A stretch of DNA of 5,628 nucleotides from Paludibacter sp. (lineage in GTDB: Bacteria > Bacteroidota > Bacteroidia > Bacteroidales > Paludibacteraceae), in the NCBI GenBank assembly GCA_028748945.1, contig JAQTOL010000237.1, positions 1-5,628 of the forward strand, written 5' to 3'. The notes under the pieces are model-generated. The model was not told the DNA's origin, ran no database searches, and saw only the letters and a list, made by a program, of their open reading frames with translations. This document shows positions 1-5,628 of this stretch, in pieces (position 1 is the first letter of the stretch; every line of letters begins with the position of its first letter). The position numbers and the translations under genes were made by a program.

Positions 1-176
1 GTTTATGACATAAAATACTGAAAAGAATGTAAGTATAGTTGCAAAAGATTTTTATTTTCAATTATTGGAATAGTTATCGTTCCCGGAAATAGTTGCTTGA
101 TGAATAAAAAGAGTCATATAAAAAAGTTGTCATTCATAATAGCATTATTGTCCTTTAAGTTAAATATACCTTTGAA
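1..176. other. non-coding or decayed left edge
   Basis: No frame longer than a few dozen codons is open here on the plus strand, and I recognise no RNA gene or repeat. The only coding-like element is a 26-codon frame from ATG at 100 to TGA at 178-180. It has a lysine-rich start followed by the hydrophobic stretch LSFIIALLSF, which resembles a signal peptide with no protein attached. Its TGA overlaps the next ATG at 177 as ATGA. It could be a chance frame in AT-rich DNA or the stub of a lost gene. Confidence 0.4.
147..174 (+). promoter_or_regulatory. possible Bacteroidota-type promoter
   Basis: TACCTTTG at 167-174 matches the Bacteroidota -7 consensus TAnnTTTG exactly. An ATTG at 147-150 lies 16 bases upstream and could serve as a weak -33 element (consensus TTTG). 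Transcription would then start near 180, just inside the decayed gene, and would reach the GH97 gene after a leader of about 300 bases. Such short consensus matches occur by chance in AT-rich DNA, so this is tentative. I saw no better match nearer the GH97 start at 482. Confidence 0.25.
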
Positions 177-444
177 ATGAGACTAAATTACTATTTATTG
201 GTGCTATTATTCATGAATATGCTAATCAACTACTGTAATTTTGTTGAGTTGAAAAACACAAGATCGCAAACAACAATTTATTGAATTGATTTCAGGAAAG
301 ACTAAGTTTTTTGATTTGTCCGATTATAATGGACGGTTTGTGCTTTTACCTTTCAAAAGCTATTCCAATTTTACTCTGTAGATCGAAGAATATACAAATC
401 TCCCTGACGAAAATCAGAAGGAAGTTGCAGGAAGACCTGTTTAA
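177..444 (+). pseudogene. remnant of a small exported protein gene
   Basis: I do not recognise the family. From ATG at 177 the frame reads a short basic start, a hydrophobic stretch (YYLLVLLFMNMLI) and a Cys at residue 20, like a signal peptide or a poor lipoprotein signal (the residue before Cys is Tyr, unusual for a lipobox). This frame ends at TGA 282-284. A different frame, open from 253 to TAA at 442-444, continues with coding-like sequence including the stretches QQFIELISGKTKFFDLSDYN, RFVLLPFKSY and EEYTNLPDENQKEVAGRPV, but it is interrupted by TAG at 379-381. Removing one A from the A run at 252-256 joins the two frames smoothly, and TAG could derive from CAG (Gln) by one transition. 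Repaired, it would encode about 88 residues. It ends 37 bases before the GH97 start on the same strand, so it may once have been co-transcribed with it. That this was a real gene is inferred from amino-acid composition only. Confidence 0.45.
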
Positions 445-481
445 CGAATAGAGACTTATAAAAATACTTACAATAAAAAAA

Positions 482-1936
482 ATGAAGAAAATTATCTTAT
501 ATCTGAGTTGCCTGTTTCTAGCTCCGGCAATAATACTTTCTCAAGACTTTAAACTTACTTCACCCGATAGAAGGGTTGAAATAACGATCCACAACGATTC
601 TGTCTTAAGCTATTCCCTTGAATATCATGGTAAAAGTGTGACGCGTTTTTCTACTCTTGGAATGACATTCAATAATGGTAAACGTTGGGGTTCAGGAGAT
701 AAAGTGATTAAAAGTGTAATAAGTAAAGAAGATAGTATTGTTAAGTTGGTAAGTGGAGATTTCAAGGAAATAAACAACAAATTTAATGAATTGAAACTTA
801 CTTTTAATGCAGGGTATTCTGTCTGTTTCAGGTTGTACAACGAAGGAATGGCTTATCGCTTTCAGGGTGATGGCCAGGCATCCGATTCAATTACTATTAT
901 AACAGAAAAAGCTGACTTTCGCCTGTTAGATGATCCAGCTGTGATTTTTCCGGAAACGAATAATTTTACTGCCTGGGAGTTAAGCAATAAGAATTATAGT
1001 GCTGTTTCTAAAATTGATAATGGAAAATACGGAATAACACCAGTATTATTTGATAATAAAAAACAAGGGATTAAGGTGGTTATTGCAGAATCGGATCTCA
1101 ACAATTATCCTGGAATGTATTTGCAGAAACAAGATGCCGTGATGAAAGGTTTTTGGGCTTTGTATCCAAAAGAGATTGTTATGGGAAGTTGGGGGAATTT
1201 TGTCACCGTAGTGAAAAATCGAACCGATTACATTAGCCGAACGGCTGGGAATCAAATATTTCCATGGAGAATTATAATTGTTTCGAACGACGATCGTCAG
1301 TTATTGACTAACAATATGATTTTTTTGTTGGCCAAACCTCAACAATTTAAAAATACTGACTGGATAAAACCAGGAAAAGCAACCTGGGAATGGTGGCATT
1401 GTGCAATCCTTGAAAAGGCACCTTTCGAATCTGGTCCAAAAAATCTTTCGACCCAACTTTATAAATATTACATTGATTTTGCATCACAGAATAATCTTGA
1501 ATATTTATTGATAGACGCCGGATGGTCCAATTTATTCAAACCTAACGAATTAAACCCCAAAGTCGATGTAAAGGAAATTATTCGATACGGGAAAGAAAAA
1601 AAAGTAGGTGTCATTCTTTGGACTGTAGCTTCAACATTAATGAAATATCCTCATAAATATCTTGATTCGATAAGCAGTTGGGGGGCTGCCGGGGTCAAAA
1701 TCGATTTTTTCGACAGAGATGATGCGCAAATCATACCGCAATATGAAGAGCTGGCTAAGGCATGTGCAAAGCGTAAATTACTGGTTGACTTTCATGGTTG
1801 CAGCAAACCCACCGGATTGAACAGGGCATATCCGAATATTCTTTCGTTCGAAGCAGTACGAGGGCTGGAATGTTCAAAATGGGACACATCTACAAATCCT
1901 GATTACCGGCTCCAGTTATTTTCAGCAGAATGTTAG
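482..1936 (+). CDS. GH97 glycoside hydrolase, N-terminal part (frameshifted)
   Basis: This is the first 480 residues of a GH97 enzyme, probably a periplasmic retaining alpha-galactosidase-type exo-glycosidase. The start has a basic residue pair and a hydrophobic core ending near ILSQDF (cleavage about residue 20-21), a Sec signal peptide. The ATG sits in an A-rich stretch without a Shine-Dalgarno site, usual for this phylum. Residues about 22-285 are the GH97 N-terminal beta-sandwich. The TIM barrel begins near KPGKATWEWWH (297-306) and continues with YLLIDAGW (341-348) and GVILW (376-380). Asp408 in GVKIDFF matches the nucleophile Asp415 of the Bacteroides thetaiotaomicron retaining alpha-galactosidase BT1871, and Glu463 in VRGLE matches its acid/base Glu470; both pairs are 55 residues apart. 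Gly439 in VDFHG stands where inverting SusB has its base Glu508. Glu457 matches a calcium ligand (SusB Glu526). The last four residues (SAEC) are out of frame; homology continues in the frame of the 1930-2460 fragment. This fragment alone lacks the end of the barrel and is unlikely to fold into an active enzyme. Substrate is inferred from mechanism class only. Confidence 0.94.
   Translation: MKKIILYLSCLFLAPAIILSQDFKLTSPDRRVEITIHNDSVLSYSLEYHGKSVTRFSTLGMTFNNGKRWGSGDKVIKSVISKEDSIVKLVSGDFKEINNKFNELKLTFNAGYSVCFRLYNEGMAYRFQGDGQASDSITIITEKADFRLLDDPAVIFPETNNFTAWELSNKNYSAVSKIDNGKYGITPVLFDNKKQGIKVVIAESDLNNYPGMYLQKQDAVMKGFWALYPKEIVMGSWGNFVTVVKNRTDYISRTAGNQIFPWRIIIVSNDDRQLLTNNMIFLLAKPQQFKNTDWIKPGKATWEWWHCAILEKAPFESGPKNLSTQLYKYYIDFASQNNLEYLLIDAGWSNLFKPNELNPKVDVKEIIRYGKEKKVGVILWTVASTLMKYPHKYLDSISSWGAAGVKIDFFDRDDAQIIPQYEELAKACAKRKLLVDFHGCSKPTGLNRAYPNILSFEAVRGLECSKWDTSTNPDYRLQLFSAEC
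1916..1936 (+). other. frameshift junction within the GH97 gene
   Basis: The upstream frame reads L-Q-L-F-S-A-E-C and stops at TAG 1934-1936. The downstream frame reads F-S-R just before Met at 1930 and then MLAGPIDYTPG, the motif expected at this point in GH97. Adding one T to the four-T run at 1919-1922 gives L-Q-L-F-F-S-R-M-L-A-G-P without a break. The two frames overlap by seven bases. A one-base loss in the T run is the simplest explanation, either a true mutation or a base-calling error. Reinitiation at the overlapping ATG is possible but would give two separate partial domains. Confidence 0.85.
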
Positions 1937-2460
1937 CCGGACCTATCGATTACACACCAGGCTCAATGCGGAATTCAAACCTGAAAAACTTCAAGCCGAT
2001 TGATCCGGGATTACCCATGAGTCTGGGCACACGTTGTCAGGAACTTGCCGAATATATTGTAATTAACAGTTCATTGGAAATGCTTGCCGATTCACCCGAC
2101 GAATATCGCAAATACCCGGATATACTCAAATACTTATCGGAAGTGCCAGCAACCTGGGATGATACCAGGGTATTAAATGCAAAGGTGGGTGAATATGCAG
2201 TAGTTGCCAAAAGAAAAGGAAAAACCTGGTATGTGGGCGGAATGAATGCCTGGGGAAAAAGGACATTGAAATCCAATTTGTCCTTTCTGCCTAAAGGCAA
2301 AACTTACAGTGCCGAAATATTTCAGGACACTAAAAAAAGCAATGATGATGCGAACAGTTATTCCTACAAAACAGTTAAAGTAGTAAAAGATCAACTCTAC
2401 AGCTTTAATATGGCATCCGGTGGTGGCTTTGTTATGATAATCCATGTTGATAACAACTAA
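1930..2460 (+). CDS. GH97 glycoside hydrolase, C-terminal part (frameshifted)
   Basis: This is the rest of the same GH97 enzyme, 176 codons from an ATG that is most likely an internal Met of the intact gene and not a true start. It opens with MLAGPIDYTPGSM, the conserved strand and loop late in the GH97 barrel, and finishes the barrel with helices around TRCQELAEYIVINSSLEML. From about residue 85 (GEYAVVAKRKGKTWYVGGMN) to the end it matches the small GH97 C-terminal beta domain, with FLPKGKTYSAEIFQD and a closing strand GGGFVMIIHV. No signal peptide precedes it, so if made separately it would stay in the cytoplasm. Joined to the upstream part with one T restored, the total is about 659 residues, close to the length I recall for BT1871 (about 660), so nothing else seems to be missing. 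It is followed by a strong terminator hairpin. Confidence 0.92.
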   Translation: MLAGPIDYTPGSMRNSNLKNFKPIDPGLPMSLGTRCQELAEYIVINSSLEMLADSPDEYRKYPDILKYLSEVPATWDDTRVLNAKVGEYAVVAKRKGKTWYVGGMNAWGKRTLKSNLSFLPKGKTYSAEIFQDTKKSNDDANSYSYKTVKVVKDQLYSFNMASGGGFVMIIHVDNN

Positions 2461-2491
2461 CTCTTCTGTTATCTTTTTAGTTTTAAGTTAT

Positions 2492-2536
2492 AAGAATGTC
2501 GCAAAACATATAAGGTTTTGTGACATTCTTTTTTTT
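2492..2536 (+). terminator. intrinsic terminator after the GH97 gene
   Basis: The arm AAGAATGTCGCAAAAC (2492-2507) pairs with GTTTTGTGACATTCTT (2515-2530) over 16 pairs, with one G-U pair and a 7-base loop, followed by six more T (eight T in a row at 2529-2536). It starts 32 bases after the GH97 stop. Read on the minus strand the same hairpin begins 12 bases after the HTCS stop, but it is followed by CTTATAACTT and not a U run, so it should be weaker for that gene. Confidence 0.85.
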
Positions 2537-2541
2537 AAAGA

Positions 2542-5500
2542 TTAATTATCGTGCTTTTCAAACTCTTTAGGTGTCATTCCAAATTGTTTTTGGAATAACT
2601 TAATAAAATAGGAAGATGAATTAATACCAACGAGATAACAGACCTCGCCAATCCGGTATTTACCTTCCTGTATCATTAAGGCGGCCTTTTTCAAGCGAAT
2701 CAACCGAATAAAATCTGTCGGTGTGAGATCGGAAAGTGCTTTTATTTTTCGATGAAGGCTGGAACGGCTCATATAAACGGTTTCGGCTAATTTTTCAACG
2801 TTAAAATTGCTTTCGGTCAGGTTTTCGTTTATAATCTGAATGATTTTCTCCATAAACTCTCCGTCGGCTTTGCTCATTCCAATTTGCTGTATAGGCAAAA
2901 ATGGTTTCTGCATAAATGCTTCACGCTCACGCATCCGGTTATTCAGCAAAGTTGTTAACTGGGTTAATAAATAACTGAAAGAGAATGGTTTCTCTATATA
3001 AGCGTCGGCACCAATAGTTAAACCCTGAATTTTGCTATCCAAATCGTTTTTTGCCGTTAATAAGACTACCGGAATATGGCTGTATTCAATATTGTTCTTC
3101 ACATTACTGCAAAATTCGAAGCCATCCATTTCGGGCATCATTACATCGCTGATAATTATATCCACATTTTTCTTGTCCAGAATTTTTAAGGCATCCACGC
3201 CATTCAGTGCACGTTCAACATGGAATTTTCCATTTAATTTATCGGCGATAAAAGTCAACATTTCAATATTGTCTTCTACAATTAAAAGCGTTGCTATATT
3301 CGCTTTATCTGATACAGTCTCCTGTTCTTCTAACATATAACTTTCAATTTCTACTTTTGATTCATTCTCCCACATATGTTTCTCCTGAAATAAGGGCAGG
3401 CGTAAAACAAATGAATTTAATTGGGATGTAGTATCAAGGAAAAGAAATCCGGAATGCAGTTCGGCCAAAGATCGAGCTAAGGATAAGCCAATTCCGGTAC
3501 TGGCTGTAATATTCCGGTTATGATTCAATTGATAAAAAGGATCAAAAATCTTTTCACTTTCATGCTTTGGAATTAAATTTCCATCATTACTAATTTGTAT
3601 AGTAAAAAGTGGGCCATCAACCGACAGTTCAATAAAAATTTGTTTATCCGAGTATTTAATTGCATTGACAAACAAATTGTTGAGTATTTTATCCAAGCCA
3701 TCTTTATCAACCAATGCTTCGACACTTGTGTCGGGGAGTGCTAATGTGATGGTTTTATTTTGTTGTTTGGCAATTAATTCAAACCGTGTTACTGTTTCTT
3801 GTACTGTTTTCTTGATATTTGTAATACTAAAACTCAAAAGGAATTTATTATTATCAATTTTCCTGAAATCGAGCAATTGGTTAATCAAGGATAACAAATG
3901 TTTGGTGTTATCTTCCATGATGTGGAGATTTTTATTCACTTCTGCATCTTCAATATGCATTTCTTTCAAGGATTCGAGTGGCCCGTTAATAAGTGTCAGT
4001 GGCGTTCTTATTTCGTGGGCAATATTTGTGAAGAACGAAACTTTTGCACTGTACAGTTCCTTTTCTTTCTCATTTTCAAAGAGTTGTTGTTTTTCTAAAT
4101 GCCGTTTTTCATGCCGCAATTTCATCCACCTTAATGTGAAATATGCTGAACTTATCAGGATGATAAAATATATGAAATAGGCCAGATTAGAAAACCACCA
4201 CGGCGGCAAAATATCAATCACAAGGGTCGCCCCTTTTTCATTCCAAAGTCCATCATTATTACTGCCTCTCACTCTGAATATATATTTCCCCGGTGGGAGT
4301 TTCGCGTAGGAAACACTGTGATTATTTGATGTGTAATTCCAATCTTTATCCACATTTTCCATTTTATAAGCATATTTGTTAGATAATGGTGCCGTAAAAC
4401 TAAGTGCCTCAAATTCAAATCCAATATTGGATTGATCATGTTTTAACGTAATTTGGGATGAGTGGATAATACTTTTACTTAAGGGTGATTTGTTTGCTCC
4501 AATTATTGGTTCTTTGTCAAAAATGGTCATTTTTGTAATATATATCGGAGGCAGATAGACATTTTCTTTTATTTGATATGGGTCAAAGGCAATTAATCCA
4601 TCAAATCCACCAAAATAGAATTTCCCCGATTTTGTAGAAACAGCCGATTTGTAATTGAATTGATTGCCCAACAAGCCATCGTTTTGGGTGAAGATTCGGA
4701 TATCCTTTGTATCGGGATTAAACCTGACCAATCCTTTACTGGTTCCAAACCAAAGATTCCTGTATTTGTCTTCCAGAATTTTATAAGCAACATCGTCGGG
4801 TAGTCCATCCTGAATTGAAAAAGATGTAAAATTATTTTTATCTTTATTATATCTGCAAATTCCGCCTCTATCTGTCGAAAACCAAATTTCCCCCCTGGCA
4901 GTCTCGGTAATACTACTCACTGAATTAGAACTCAGGCTTGATTTGTCTTCAAAATCATTTAAGTAATGAGTCGTAGCAAGTGTGGTTGGATTAAACTTAA
5001 AAATGCCATTACCCATGGTTGCCGCCCAGATATTGCCTTCAGAATCCTCCATTAAATCATAGATATAACTATACCCAAACTCACGCATGGGTTTGAATTT
5101 CATATTTTTACCTTCCGACATAAATACACCCCAACCATTTCCAATCCACATTCGTCCTAATCTGTCTTCACAAACAGCATCGATGCTTGCTTCATTTAAA
5201 CCGAGATCGATTCCTGAATAGTGGGTGTTAGAAAAGCCAGGCAAATGAATTATATCCAGACCATTTTTAAAAAATCCGATCCAGGCTTCCTTTTCTTTCA
5301 AATAAATAGATAGAATTTTTTTATTGAATACCGGTTTACCAATATCTTTTCCTATTTGAATAATATTCTTTGTATTCGGGTTTAGAATATTTAATCCCCC
5401 ATCCTCGGTTCCAATCCAGATGTTTCCCGATGCATCTTCTTTCAATTCACTAACTCGTTTGCTACTTATATTTCCCTTTTCTAAACCTGGAATATATTTG

Positions 5501-5628
5501 TCGAAACTCATCCCCTGATTTGGTAAATAATTAACGCCTCCAAAATAAGTCCCAATCCATATTCCACCTTCTTTGTCCTGAAAGACTTTCAATACTACAT
5601 TGTCTGACAAAGAATGAGGGTTTGTCAG
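2542..5628 (-). CDS. hybrid two-component system sensor-regulator (HTCS), 5' end missing
   Basis: A one-protein two-component system of the PUL-regulating type: periplasmic sensor, inner-membrane anchor, kinase, receiver and DNA-binding domain in one chain. Numbering residues from the TTG codon at 5608-5610: about eight beta-propeller (Reg_prop) repeats, residues 1-345, with cores such as GGIWIGTYFGG, GNIWIGTEDGG and RNLWFGTSKG; Y_Y_Y domain about 352-466 (YAYKMENVDKDW, LPPGKYIFRVRGSN); membrane helix about 474-494; HisKA with phospho-acceptor His532 in NIAHEIRTPLTL; HATPase with N box Asn649, F box IFDPFYQL (688-695) and G2 box STGIGLSLA (704-712); receiver about 773-890 with Glu779, Asp780, phospho-acceptor Asp822, Thr852 and Lys874; AraC-type helix-turn-helix about 935-1015 to the end. 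All key signalling residues are present. TTG is probably not the start: the frame stays open to 5628 and reads LTNPHS before SLSDNVV, a usual inter-repeat sequence. Family members have about 14 repeats, so roughly six repeats and the signal peptide (about 300 residues) lie outside. It converges with the GH97 gene, which it may regulate. Confidence 0.97.
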   Translation of the reverse strand: MTNPHSLSDNVVLKVFQDKEGGIWIGTYFGGVNYLPNQGMSFDKYIPGLEKGNISSKRVSELKEDASGNIWIGTEDGGLNILNPNTKNIIQIGKDIGKPVFNKKILSIYLKEKEAWIGFFKNGLDIIHLPGFSNTHYSGIDLGLNEASIDAVCEDRLGRMWIGNGWGVFMSEGKNMKFKPMREFGYSYIYDLMEDSEGNIWAATMGNGIFKFNPTTLATTHYLNDFEDKSSLSSNSVSSITETARGEIWFSTDRGGICRYNKDKNNFTSFSIQDGLPDDVAYKILEDKYRNLWFGTSKGLVRFNPDTKDIRIFTQNDGLLGNQFNYKSAVSTKSGKFYFGGFDGLIAFDPYQIKENVYLPPIYITKMTIFDKEPIIGANKSPLSKSIIHSSQITLKHDQSNIGFEFEALSFTAPLSNKYAYKMENVDKDWNYTSNNHSVSYAKLPPGKYIFRVRGSNNDGLWNEKGATLVIDILPPWWFSNLAYFIYFIILISSAYFTLRWMKLRHEKRHLEKQQLFENEKEKELYSAKVSFFTNIAHEIRTPLTLINGPLESLKEMHIEDAEVNKNLHIMEDNTKHLLSLINQLLDFRKIDNNKFLLSFSITNIKKTVQETVTRFELIAKQQNKTITLALPDTSVEALVDKDGLDKILNNLFVNAIKYSDKQIFIELSVDGPLFTIQISNDGNLIPKHESEKIFDPFYQLNHNRNITASTGIGLSLARSLAELHSGFLFLDTTSQLNSFVLRLPLFQEKHMWENESKVEIESYMLEEQETVSDKANIATLLIVEDNIEMLTFIADKLNGKFHVERALNGVDALKILDKKNVDIIISDVMMPEMDGFEFCSNVKNNIEYSHIPVVLLTAKNDLDSKIQGLTIGADAYIEKPFSFSYLLTQLTTLLNNRMREREAFMQKPFLPIQQIGMSKADGEFMEKIIQIINENLTESNFNVEKLAETVYMSRSSLHRKIKALSDLTPTDFIRLIRLKKAALMIQEGKYRIGEVCYLVGINSSSYFIKLFQKQFGMTPKEFEKHDN

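Noticed and set aside
319..335. Small inverted repeat GTCC...GGAC inside the upstream remnant
   Set aside because: Only four pairs around a nine-base loop, which is expected by chance.
379..381. TAG reassigned to an amino acid in the upstream remnant
   Set aside because: TAG also ends the first GH97 fragment, the large HTCS frame gives no support for an altered code, and the same remnant needs a frame repair, so decay or error is simpler.
500..512. Lipoprotein signal at the GH97 start (Cys10 after Leu-Ser)
   Set aside because: The Cys is too close to the start and lies within the hydrophobic core; the residue at -3 is Tyr. A normal Sec signal ending near residue 20 fits better.
1913..1924. 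Programmed -1 ribosomal frameshifting to join the two GH97 frames
   Set aside because: The site CAG TTA TTT TCA is not an X-XXY-YYZ slippery heptamer, tRNA re-pairing would mismatch, no clear downstream stem is seen, and GH97 genes are normally single frames.
3665..4180. Long plus-strand open frame opposite the HTCS kinase region
   Set aside because: It is antisense to conserved kinase motifs, its translation is low-complexity Ser/Phe/Leu-rich, and it has no recognisable domain; it is a shadow of the HTCS gene. The other antisense frames at 625-840, 1046-1255, 2037-2300 and 2173-2445 are dismissed for the same reason.
5608..5610. TTG at 5608-5610 as the true HTCS start
   Set aside because: The same frame is open to the window edge and the residues before it fit a usual inter-repeat linker; no signal peptide follows the TTG, as the periplasmic sensor would require.
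1..5628. CRISPR array, insertion sequence, tRNA or rRNA
   Set aside because: No spaced direct repeats, transposase motifs, terminal inverted repeats or RNA gene signatures were seen. The repeated W-I-G motifs at 4575-5610 are protein-level propeller repeats, not DNA repeats.

Overview
The window is AT-rich DNA that looks like an accessory polysaccharide-use region of a Bacteroidota bacterium. The evidence is the gene content: a glycoside hydrolase family 97 (GH97) enzyme next to a hybrid two-component system (HTCS) regulator, a pairing typical of polysaccharide utilization loci (PULs) in that phylum. The missing Shine-Dalgarno-like sites and one TAnnTTTG-type promoter match fit the same phylum. 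No genus can be assigned.

Layout: (1) 1-176 holds no convincing gene, only a possible promoter and a very short signal-peptide-like frame. (2) 177-444 looks like a decayed small gene, probably for an exported protein, broken by a frame change near 252-262 and an in-frame TAG at 379-381. (3) 482-2460, plus strand, is one GH97 gene split into two open frames by an apparent single-base loss near 1919-1922. With one T restored it would encode about 659 residues with a signal peptide, N-terminal beta-sandwich, TIM barrel and C-terminal beta domain. (4) 2461-2541 separates two convergent genes and carries a 16-bp hairpin followed by a T run, a good intrinsic terminator for the GH97 gene. (5) 2542-5628, minus strand, is the C-terminal three quarters or so of an HTCS sensor-regulator, uninterrupted and running off the right edge.

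How the parts fit: the HTCS would sense a breakdown product of a glycan in the periplasm and activate nearby PUL genes through its AraC-type DNA-binding domain. The GH97 enzyme would act on alpha-linked sugars in the periplasm. Its catalytic residues follow the retaining, alpha-galactosidase-type pattern (Asp408 and Glu463, 55 residues apart) and not the inverting SusB alpha-glucosidase pattern. No SusC/SusD pair is in view, so the target glycan cannot be named. I see no wholly new system here. The points worth a second look are the broken GH97 gene, the decayed gene upstream, and whether the breaks are real or base-calling errors in short homopolymer runs.
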